Notes under the pieces: generated by a model
What the model saw: only the letters and a program-made list of their open reading frames with translations
What the model was told of the DNA's origin: nothing
Databases searched by the model: none
Shown: positions 1-5,240 of the stretch, piece after piece
Layout of the letters: the number at the start of each line of letters is the position of its first letter
How positions within the stretch are numbered: the stretch's first letter is position 1
Assembly (NCBI GenBank): GCA_002725475.1
Contig: PBPH01000010.1
Location: 7,503 to 15,113 of the forward strand
DNA: 7,611 nucleotides
Direction: 5' to 3'
From: Methanobacteriota archaeon
Lineage (GTDB): Archaea > Thermoplasmatota > Poseidoniia > Poseidoniales > Thalassarchaeaceae
Program-made: the position numbers and the translations under genes

Positions 1-117
1 GCCGAAGCACTTTCTGGAGATGATGATGAAGAAATCATTGAATCAGTTGAAGAAGACCACTCTATAGTTGAAGAATTAGATGATGAACTTGTTGAAACAA
101 ATTTTTCTGAAGAATAG
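1..117 (+). CDS. C-terminal end of an unidentified protein with a highly acidic tail (5' truncated)
   Basis: One frame is open from the first base to a TAG at 115-117, giving 38 residues of the C-terminus of a gene that starts before the window. Eighteen of the 38 residues are Asp or Glu and none is Lys or Arg, so this is a strongly negative, probably disordered tail. It ends in SEE. No domain is visible and no function can be assigned. Codons are GAA/GAT-rich like the acidic linker of the AAA+ protein at 2013, which fits a native gene. The assignment rests on the open frame and the biased composition only. Confidence 0.6.
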   Translation, partial: AEALSGDDDEEIIESVEEDHSIVEELDDELVETNFSEE

Positions 118-137
118 TTCATCTATTTTCGCAATTT

Positions 138-155
138 GAAAAAACTCCGTTTTTC
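138..155 (+). terminator. Possible weak hairpin/T-run terminator of the upstream gene
   Basis: About 20 bases after the TAG at 117, GAAAAA (138-143) can pair with TTTTTC (150-155) around a six-base loop, and the right arm is itself a run of five T. Archaeal RNA polymerase often stops at T runs, so this could end the upstream transcript before the cold-shock gene. The stem is almost all A-T and therefore weak. Confidence 0.25.
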
Positions 156-201
156 GTGTAATTGGAACACTGACAACGGTTATGGTCAAGTAGTATGGTT
201 T

Positions 202-210
202 GGGGGGTGG
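202..210 (+). promoter_or_regulatory. Shine-Dalgarno-like G-rich site that sets the cold-shock gene start
   Basis: The G-rich run GGGGGGTGG lies five bases before the ATG at 216. It resembles the GGAGGTG anti-16S core. It falls inside the longer open frame that could start at ATG 195, so it supports the downstream ATG as the real start. Confidence 0.5.
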
Positions 211-215
211 GCTCT

Positions 216-407
216 ATGGCACAAGGCCAAGTGAAGTGGTTTAACCAAAGTAAAGGATACGGATTTATTGAGCAGGAAGATGGGGACGATTTATTCGTCC
301 ACATTTCCCAAGTAGATGGGAGAATAGAGGATGGGGACAATGTCGAATTTGAAATCGGCGAAGGCCCTAAGGGGCCCAATGCAATTAATGTCAAAAAAAT
401 CGATTGA
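216..407 (+). CDS. cspA: Cold-shock domain protein (CspA family)
   Basis: A 63-residue protein consisting of a single cold-shock domain, the usual CspA size. It starts MAQGQVKWFN, carries RNP1 as KGYGFIE (about residues 13-19) and RNP2 as DLFVHIS (about 25-31), and ends with the typical GPKGPNAINV strand. Family members bind single-stranded RNA and DNA in the cytoplasm and keep mRNA unstructured in the cold. The start at 216 was chosen over an in-frame ATG at 195 because a G-rich ribosome site precedes 216 and the homologous sequence begins with its Met. It is monocistronic on the + strand and faces HMG-CoA reductase tail to tail with two bases between the stops. Cold-shock proteins are patchy in archaea, so ancient transfer from bacteria is likely but not shown here. 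No convincing TATA box was found upstream. Confidence 0.93.
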   Translation: MAQGQVKWFNQSKGYGFIEQEDGDDLFVHISQVDGRIEDGDNVEFEIGEGPKGPNAINVKKID

Positions 408-409
408 TT

Positions 410-1708
410 TCACTCATTGCGAAGTTTCGCAAGTGCTGTTTCGATTGCAGTAGCGGTGATTCTATCTCCGCTAGATCTGACCATTTCCACCACTGTTTCC
501 ACCTCGTCTTCCCTTGCTCCTGCGGTGACGGCCATGTTTCTTGAGTGGAGTTTCATATGGCCTGCTTGAATTCCTACCGTTGCCAGGGCTCGAAGTGCCC
601 CAAGATTCTGCGCGATTCCAGCGGCAGCTATTACCTTGGCCAACTCATCTGCAGTTCTGGCACCCATAATTGCAACATTTGCCTTCGCAGTGGGGTGTAC
701 TCTAACGGCACCACCCACTAATCCAACAGCCATTGGCAACTCAATTGAGCCGACTAGGTTGCCATCGGAGTCCTTTTCCCAATGGGTGAGCGACCCGTAG
801 GTTCTCCCATGTGATGCGTAAGAATGGGCGCCTGATTCGATAGCTCTCCAATCTTGCCCGCAAGCCACCGCAATAGCAGATATCGCATTCATAATGCCTT
901 TGTTATGGGTTGTTGCTCTGAATGGATCTGCTGCAGCAAAATGGTATGCCTGGATTATGCCATCAATCACTTCAGAACCCTCTTTTGCACCCTCTCCACT
1001 GTTTGCCATTTCCTCTGGTGTAAATGTGGCACTGACCTTTGCTAGTCGGTGAATTGCAAGGTTGGAAATTATACGTAATATGACTGTGCCACCACTAATC
1101 GCTTCCACTTTTGGGGCGATAGTTTCAGCCATGGTATTGACAGCATTTGCACCCATTGCATCTCTGCAATCTACAAGAATATGAACAATTACCATGGGTC
1201 CAGAATCAGTATCTATTACTCGAACCTCAAGGTCCTTGCAACCCCCTCCAAATTTAACTAAAATAGGGTCAACTTCGTTGCATTCTCCAATCAATTCTTC
1301 AGCCGCATTTAGTAAGGATTCTTTGGCCGCAAATGGGTCCTGGCAATTGACAATTTGAATCTGCCCAATCATCACTGGATCTGTGTTATTTGATACGAAT
1401 CCACCTTTGGCGTGACATCGTTTTGCCATGTTGCTGGCAGCCGCAACTACGGATGGCTCTTCAAGTGCAAATGGAACTAGATAATGCTCACCATCTACTA
1501 TGAAATTAGTGGCTACCCCTACTGGTAATGCAAGGGTACCCACGACGTTCTCTATTATGCGGTCAGCAGAAGATTCTGATAGTTCCCCTGTAGCTGCAAG
1601 TGCTTCAACAGCCTCTTCATCAAGATCGGCTAGTTCCGCTATCATTTCCCGGCGCTCTTTCACACTCAATTTGTAAAACCCTTTCAGGCGGCTATTTTCA
1701 ACAGGCAT
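410..1708 (-). CDS. hmgA: Hydroxymethylglutaryl-CoA reductase, class II (bacterial type)
   Basis: A 432-residue HMG-CoA reductase, which reduces HMG-CoA to mevalonate with two NAD(P)H, the committed step toward archaeal isoprenoid ether lipids. It resembles the class II enzyme (MvaA) of Pseudomonas mevalonii along its whole length. Shared features are the N-terminal SRLKGFYKLS start, IENVVGT (52-58), EEPSVVAAAS (83-92), the cofactor motif DAMGAN (183-188), THNKGIMN (267-274) and GHMKLH (383-388). By comparison with P. mevalonii, the catalytic residues are Glu84, Lys270, Asp286 and His384, all present. There is no membrane segment, so the enzyme is cytosolic. The ATG at 1706-1708 has GAGGGGAG three bases upstream on the minus strand. 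The gene is single and diverges from the AAA+ gene at 2013. Class II enzymes in archaea (Archaeoglobus, Thermoplasma relatives) are thought to be of bacterial origin. The biosynthetic role is inferred, since the P. mevalonii enzyme is catabolic. Confidence 0.97.
   Translation of the reverse strand: MPVENSRLKGFYKLSVKERREMIAELADLDEEAVEALAATGELSESSADRIIENVVGTLALPVGVATNFIVDGEHYLVPFALEEPSVVAAASNMAKRCHAKGGFVSNNTDPVMIGQIQIVNCQDPFAAKESLLNAAEELIGECNEVDPILVKFGGGCKDLEVRVIDTDSGPMVIVHILVDCRDAMGANAVNTMAETIAPKVEAISGGTVILRIISNLAIHRLAKVSATFTPEEMANSGEGAKEGSEVIDGIIQAYHFAAADPFRATTHNKGIMNAISAIAVACGQDWRAIESGAHSYASHGRTYGSLTHWEKDSDGNLVGSIELPMAVGLVGGAVRVHPTAKANVAIMGARTADELAKVIAAAGIAQNLGALRALATVGIQAGHMKLHSRNMAVTAGAREDEVETVVEMVRSSGDRITATAIETALAKLRNE
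417..432. repeat. Perfect 16-bp palindrome at the convergent gene junction
   Basis: TTGCGAA (417-423) and TTCGCAA (426-432) form a perfect inverted repeat with a GT centre. It lies nine bases after the cold-shock stop codon and inside the last codons of the HMG-CoA reductase. As RNA it could form a small hairpin on either strand. Because the two genes have almost no space between them, it may help end or stabilise both transcripts. There is no following T run. Confidence 0.4.
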
Positions 1709-1758
1709 GGGCTCCCCTCAATTATTCTCCCATTGTTGCCCTCTCTAAAGCATTGCGA

Positions 1759-1769
1759 GCATATTATGC
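1759..1769 (-). promoter_or_regulatory. Candidate TATA element for hmgA
   Basis: GCATA and TATGC flank a single central T, giving a palindrome that reads CATAATATG on the minus strand. A start about 26 bases downstream would give an hmgA leader of roughly 30 bases carrying the GAGGGGAG ribosome site. The assignment rests on sequence resemblance and spacing only. Confidence 0.3.
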
Positions 1770-1795
1770 AGCGATATCGGATATTAATGGCCGCC

Positions 1796-1877
1796 AATGA
1801 AGCGTTAATGAAGCGTTAATTATGCGGCATTAACGTATTAACGCATTTTTTGAACCGTTATTAACGCGTTAATGCGG
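1796..1877. repeat. Cluster of six GCGTTAAT-type boxes, direct and inverted
   Basis: Exact GCGTTAAT occurs at 1802-1809, 1813-1820 and 1866-1873. Its complement ATTAACGC occurs at 1837-1844 and 1860-1867, with a 7/8 copy at 1829-1835. The first two sit in an 11-bp tandem repeat (AATGAAGCGTT at 1796-1806 and 1807-1817). The last two share bases and make a perfect 14-bp palindrome, ATTAACGCGTTAAT (1860-1873). The forward pair is spaced by one helical turn, and the inverted boxes at 1837 and 1860 by about two. Multiple oriented copies indicate a binding array for an oligomeric DNA-binding protein. It could be an operator controlling one or both divergent genes, or origin-recognition-type boxes. 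The sequence does not match the origin recognition boxes known from haloarchaea or Thermococcales. Confidence 0.75.
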
Positions 1878-1927
1878 AAATATTGTTCCGAAAATACACA
1901 ATTGAAATTAGTAAAATGGACCTTTGG

Positions 1928-1956
1928 TGATGCTTTCAACGCTTATGAACGCATCA
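1928..1956. promoter_or_regulatory. 29-bp imperfect dyad upstream of the AAA+ gene promoter
   Basis: TGATGC-T-TTCA (1928-1938) is mirrored by TGAA-C-GCATCA (1946-1956) around a seven-base centre. Ten of 11 positions in the arms are complementary. It lies about 20 bases upstream of a TATA-like element and 57 bases before the ATG at 2013, a position typical of an activator or repressor site. It could also fold as a hairpin if transcribed. Confidence 0.5.
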
Positions 1957-1976
1957 TTTTACACACCTCTGACGCG

Positions 1977-1984
1977 TAAATATG
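1977..1984 (+). promoter_or_regulatory. Candidate TATA box for the AAA+ gene cluster
   Basis: TAAATATG lies about 32 bases before ATG 2013. Archaeal TATA boxes are centred about 26 bases before the transcript start, so the message would begin near 2006 and be nearly leaderless. No clear BRE was distinguished. Confidence 0.35.
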
Positions 1985-1995
1985 TTAAAGGGACT

Positions 1996-2010
1996 TAGAG
2001 TTCGGCTCTA
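1996..2010 (+). repeat. Small hairpin immediately before the AAA+ gene start
   Basis: TAGAG (1996-2000) pairs with CTCTA (2006-2010) around the loop TTCGG. The stem ends two bases before ATG 2013. If the transcript starts upstream of it, it would hide the first start codon and could favour the in-frame ATG at 2037. If transcription starts near 2006, it would not form in RNA. Confidence 0.35.
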
Positions 2011-2012
2011 TT

Positions 2013-3860
2013 ATGCAATACAATGCGACAGAAAGAATGAATCTACCAGCACTCCGTTCTAATCCATTTGACATTAGGCCATTAAATCGTAAGCAGATGG
2101 AATTGATGGTGGGTAGAGAAGAACTGTTTCAGGCATTGGCCAATAATATCCGATTTATTTCACCAAGGGTAGTTGCAGTGATTGGAGAAAAGGGTTCAGG
2201 GCGTTCATCTCTTATTCAAACCGTAGCTGCAACAACTGAACATGTACATACTGTTTTTTGGCCTGAAAAGGATCATGTTACAACAATACTTCACCAGATG
2301 TATTGTGACTTGATGAATGACTTTGAAACTTCACCAGTACATAGTGTCCTAATAGATCGTTTAGAGGAAGAATTGGCAGGCAATTCAGGACAACTTCCGG
2401 TCATTATTTTTGACCACCCACATCTGTCTGGTACTGAACTTTCAGAAGTTCTAACAAACCTCATGCCGGTCCTTTCTAGGATTCGTGCGTTGACTCTAAT
2501 TTCTCTTACACCAGGGCAGAAATCGGGGTTCTCCGAGGAGCTACTTTCTGAAATGGATGTTACACCCCCATTGGAACCGTTTTCAAGGGACGAAATCATC
2601 AGTTTAATCAGTAAGAGGGTTCAGAAAGCAAGCCACTCTTCTTGGACTGCCCCTACCGCCCTTATTGACAAGGTAATGGAAGAAAGTGGTGGCCACATTG
2701 GCAGGGCTATGAGATTCCTACGTGATTTCGTAGATCATACAAGAGGTATGCCCCTTGCAGATGGTCGTAAATTCGATATGAAGTTTGTATTAAATTCAAA
2801 TCCGCCCACAGAAGTAGAAGATTCAACTTTCCAAAGAGTTGTCGAATCTGCACCTCTTATCACTGAGGTAGATGTTGAAATTAGTGAAGTAACATTTGAA
2901 GGAGAATCGGCTGTAAAGAATGAAAATAGTGACATTGAAGATTCAGATGATGGAGATGAAATGCCATCTTTCCCATCTTTTACTGAAGCAGCAGATATTT
3001 GGACAGAATATGAAAATGGAGAAGAAATAGAGGAAGGGGACTCAATTAATGAAACTGTACATGCTATTCATGAATCAGAACAACTAGAAAAAATAGACAC
3101 TGAGGAAATTATTGATGAAAAATCTGTAGATTTGAAACAAGAATTCAGTGACATCCAAGGTGGTGCAGAGATGTTGGAAATGCACCCTGGCTCGGCACCA
3201 TCTTCAGGTGGTGGAAGGTTTGGTTCTCTAAGATCTCGCAACAAAGCAGCTACAATAGGCATAGAAGCTACACAAAGGGGTGCTCCAGCACCTTCAACTG
3301 GACCAATGGAAGCCAGGCCAAATGAAAATGAGAAGGACCCCAATCAATTACATCAAGTTGAAACAAATGATAGAAATGTTGCACTTTGGGTACAAGAAGG
3401 GGTTGATTCCCCTCTGCCAAAGGATGAACCACGTCCTGAGCCAGTAAATATCCCCTTGAGCAAGGACGATGCTCAGAATATTTCTCCAATACAGGATGAA
3501 TCTATGAATCAGGTGATAATCGATGAGGCCGATCCACAGGAAGTACTAGCTGCAATCTCAAACATGAGGAGAGTTGCGCCGCCCGTTGAGCCAACGGTTA
3601 CTCTCGATATCAATGAACTCATGAATCTAAATGCTGGTGAGATGCTAATTCTTGAACAAGCTATCGAACGAGAGATATCTCCTTCCGATGAATTACTCCA
3701 GCAAGAGTTGCTAGTTGGCCGCCCTCGTTTGTCTCAAATATTCAATCGCTTGCTCAAAAATGGTATTCTAACTGCTAGAAAACAGGGGCGCAGTCGTTTA
3801 TTCAGAATCAGCGCACCAGCGAAAGATCATTTGGTCAATCTCGGCTCTGGGGGTGAATAA
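2013..3860 (+). CDS. AAA+ ATPase-like protein with degenerate Walker motifs, acidic linker and C-terminal winged helix
   Basis: A 615-residue protein in three parts. Residues about 17-260 form an AAA+ module laid out like Orc1/Cdc6. It has an NPF start and VGREELFQAL (33-42), then a Walker A region GEKGSGRSS (58-66) in which Arg64 replaces the usual Lys. The Walker B region VIIFDH (130-135) has His135 in place of Glu, and there is a sensor-2-like GHIGRAMRFL (227-236). Residues about 264-530 are a long low-complexity linker, very acidic to about 380, then Pro/Gly/Ser-rich. Residues about 533-608 form a winged helix-turn-helix (LSQIFNRLLKNGIL, then the wing RKQGRSRLFRIS). I infer a DNA-binding protein that may bind but hardly hydrolyse ATP, perhaps a diverged Orc1/Cdc6 paralogue or a regulator. 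Alternatives are another STAND/ExeA-like ATPase or a transcription factor. The start may instead be ATG 2037 (MNLPALRSNPF). The next gene overlaps its end by eight bases. Confidence 0.75.
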   Translation: MQYNATERMNLPALRSNPFDIRPLNRKQMELMVGREELFQALANNIRFISPRVVAVIGEKGSGRSSLIQTVAATTEHVHTVFWPEKDHVTTILHQMYCDLMNDFETSPVHSVLIDRLEEELAGNSGQLPVIIFDHPHLSGTELSEVLTNLMPVLSRIRALTLISLTPGQKSGFSEELLSEMDVTPPLEPFSRDEIISLISKRVQKASHSSWTAPTALIDKVMEESGGHIGRAMRFLRDFVDHTRGMPLADGRKFDMKFVLNSNPPTEVEDSTFQRVVESAPLITEVDVEISEVTFEGESAVKNENSDIEDSDDGDEMPSFPSFTEAADIWTEYENGEEIEEGDSINETVHAIHESEQLEKIDTEEIIDEKSVDLKQEFSDIQGGAEMLEMHPGSAPSSGGGRFGSLRSRNKAATIGIEATQRGAPAPSTGPMEARPNENEKDPNQLHQVETNDRNVALWVQEGVDSPLPKDEPRPEPVNIPLSKDDAQNISPIQDESMNQVIIDEADPQEVLAAISNMRRVAPPVEPTVTLDINELMNLNAGEMLILEQAIEREISPSDELLQQELLVGRPRLSQIFNRLLKNGILTARKQGRSRLFRISAPAKDHLVNLGSGGE

Positions 3861-4890
3861 TTTGGAAGGCGATTGGAGAGTTTCTTGGAGCCATCAATTA
3901 GAGGGTAAGGTGGGCGCTCTATCTGCTCTCAAAGAAGGAGTAGCAGTAGCCTGTGGTGGGGTTGTAAGGATGATTAATGATTTAGGCGACTTTGTCTGGA
4001 AACGCACATTTCAATTTGATGTATATCGTTTAGTGAGCGATGGTTCAAACATCGCAGTACTATCTGGGCCAGGATTCCATTTGCTAGATTTACGTACAGG
4101 CAACCCTCTCGGTGAAGGTCGTGCAGTTTCCGGCGGATTCAGGGATTGCATTCCTCGCCCGGGGGGTGGTTGGTTGTTAGTTGATAGGGGAGAACATATT
4201 CACATGTTTAATCGAGACGGCAGGGGTATTAGGAGACTTAGGCCGGGCAGGATTAGGAAATTGATTGGTTGGCTTGACCGAGAGCATCTAATCATCATTG
4301 ATGATGATGGACATCTACGATGTCTTCGCTTATTTGGAGAAAATAGTCAGCGCATAATCGAAGAACGGAGATGGTCATGGGCAAGCAGAATGTCTAACGG
4401 TAGAATTCTTGTTCAGTCTGTAGAGGGTGGTATCTACGAAGGTGTGCCAAACCCATTTGGATGGGATTCACTTGAACAATTGGTTGAAACCGGAGTCGAT
4501 CCCCTTGAGTCGGTGAGAACAGGAGATGGTTGGTGGATGTTGACGATGGATGGTTCTCTAGATAGAATACCCCCCTCAGACGATTCATCATGGCCTGCAG
4601 GTGAATGCATAGCCAGTAACGATACAGACATTATGGCAACTGCTACTAGAGATGGACTAATTCGTTGGTGGGAATCTGCCAGACTAATTTCAAAACGCAG
4701 CTTACTTCTCCGTAAAATGGTCTCAGAAGAGAGGCAACGGATTGATTGGGAACAACGTCAGGTTGTTTTTGAAGCAGCAAGAGATGCTGAAGAAAACGGT
4801 ATGCTAACTCACGCGGTCGAATTGTATGCATCACTTGGAAGGCAAGAAGATGTAAGGAGAATTTTAGCAATGAAGGAGGCAGGGGGATGA
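3853..4890 (+). CDS. Predicted beta-propeller (WD40/PQQ-like) protein with helical C-terminal tail
   Basis: A 345-residue protein of unknown function. Residues about 10-280 show roughly seven repeats of short hydrophobic strands ending in turns such as NDLGDFVW, DLRTGNPLG, NRDGRGIRR and TRDGLIRWW, the pattern of a beta-propeller of WD40 or PQQ type. Residues about 284-345 are helical and charged and contain a TPR-like unit (AARDAEENGMLTHAVELYASLGRQEDVRRIL region, 308-338). There is no signal peptide or membrane segment, so it is probably cytoplasmic. Propellers of this kind usually act as protein-interaction scaffolds. The start is GTG 3853, with a GGGGG run just before it; it overlaps the stop of the AAA+ gene by eight bases. 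Its own TGA overlaps the ATG of the next gene, so translation of the three genes is probably coupled. No family could be named with certainty. Confidence 0.7.
   Translation: MNNLEGDWRVSWSHQLEGKVGALSALKEGVAVACGGVVRMINDLGDFVWKRTFQFDVYRLVSDGSNIAVLSGPGFHLLDLRTGNPLGEGRAVSGGFRDCIPRPGGGWLLVDRGEHIHMFNRDGRGIRRLRPGRIRKLIGWLDREHLIIIDDDGHLRCLRLFGENSQRIIEERRWSWASRMSNGRILVQSVEGGIYEGVPNPFGWDSLEQLVETGVDPLESVRTGDGWWMLTMDGSLDRIPPSDDSSWPAGECIASNDTDIMATATRDGLIRWWESARLISKRSLLLRKMVSEERQRIDWEQRQVVFEAARDAEENGMLTHAVELYASLGRQEDVRRILAMKEAGG
4875..4879 (+). promoter_or_regulatory. Strong Shine-Dalgarno site for the DUF357 gene
   Basis: GGAGG lies seven bases before ATG 4887, inside the end of the propeller gene. It fixes the start and shows that this genome uses Shine-Dalgarno pairing for internal operon genes. 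Confidence 0.65.
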
Positions 4891-5180
4891 ATACGGAAGT
4901 AACTGTGGATATGATTGAAAAATATCTCGCACTCACCAAGCAAGCGAAGAAAAAGGCAACCCCTATGCACAATGAAGGAACTCTAGAGGCAAGACGTTTA
5001 GCTGATATGATGCGTATGTGTGATGATTATACATCTGATGCAGGTCATTTTATGGAGAATGGAGATTTAGTTCGCGCTTTCGGAGCAATCAATTACGCTC
5101 ATGCATGGCTCGATGCGGCAGTAAGGATAGGGCTTCTTGACGGCCATGGTGATGATCAACTATTCACACTTCCACCATGA
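4887..5180 (+). CDS. DUF357 family protein
   Basis: A 97-residue, wholly helical protein of the archaeal DUF357 family. The family signature is clear in residues about 44-82: ...MCDDYTSDAGHFMENGDLVRAFGAINYAHAWLDAAVRIGLLD. This is the two-helix hairpin in which SDA..F...GD.VRAF.A.NYAH.WLDA is conserved. The function is unknown. It starts at ATG 4887, overlapping the previous stop in an ATGA arrangement, behind a good GGAGG site. The length agrees with the family, which is generally short. It lies between the propeller gene and orc1/cdc6 on the same strand, so it may act with them, but small archaeal conserved genes often share operons without a shared function. Confidence 0.88.
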   Translation: MNTEVTVDMIEKYLALTKQAKKKATPMHNEGTLEARRLADMMRMCDDYTSDAGHFMENGDLVRAFGAINYAHAWLDAAVRIGLLDGHGDDQLFTLPP

Positions 5181-5186
5181 TTATAC

Positions 5187-5219
5187 ACCCCAATTGCTAA
5201 GAACGGTGAAAGTTGGGGT
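5187..5219 (+). repeat. Dyad between the DUF357 gene and orc1/cdc6
   Basis: ACCCCAA (5187-5193) is complementary to TTGGGGT (5213-5219). Counting one G-T and one further A-T pair, the stem extends to nine with a 15-base loop. It follows the DUF357 stop by six bases and precedes orc1/cdc6. A TTATAC motif (5181-5186) just before it could be a TATA box for a separate orc1/cdc6 transcript. No T run follows, so it does not look like a terminator. It may be a regulatory site or an RNA hairpin. Confidence 0.4.
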
Positions 5220-5240
5220 CGGACGGTTCAGAACAGAATA

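Larger units (their letters stand above)
1709..2012. other. Divergent intergenic region rich in symmetric elements
   Basis: This 304-bp gap separates hmgA (leftward) from the AAA+ gene (rightward) and must hold both promoters. No credible ORF or tRNA was seen. From left to right it contains the hmgA ribosome site (1712-1719), a palindromic AT-rich element (1759-1769), CGATATCG (1772-1779), the GCGTTAAT box cluster (1796-1877), a small CGGAA/TTCCG dyad (1875-1890), a long dyad (1928-1956), a TATA-like element (1977-1984) and a hairpin (1996-2010). The stretch from about 1800 to 1990 is AT-rich. Confidence 0.8.

Noticed and set aside
363..376. GGCCC/GGGCC inverted repeat inside the cold-shock gene
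   Set aside because: It encodes the conserved GPKGP segment of the family, so coding constraint explains it.
119..394. Open frame on the minus strand opposite the cold-shock gene
   Set aside because: It is the antisense shadow of a clear cold-shock domain; its translation has no recognisable domain.
1796..1877. CRISPR-like or satellite repeat
   Set aside because: The units are only 8-11 bp, change orientation and have no regular spacers, which fits protein-binding boxes rather than a CRISPR array.
1709..2012. Classical archaeal origin recognition boxes
   Set aside because: No motif like the known haloarchaeal, Sulfolobus or Thermococcus boxes was found; the origin idea rests only on repeats and gene context.
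2291..2599. Minus-strand open frames inside the AAA+ gene, here and at 2735-2935, 3068-3343 and 3268-3489
   Set aside because: They lie opposite a longer frame with AAA+ and winged-helix motifs and show no domain of their own.
4394..4972. Minus-strand open frames opposite the propeller and DUF357 genes
   Set aside because: They are overlapping shadows without ribosome sites or recognisable motifs, against well-coupled sense genes.
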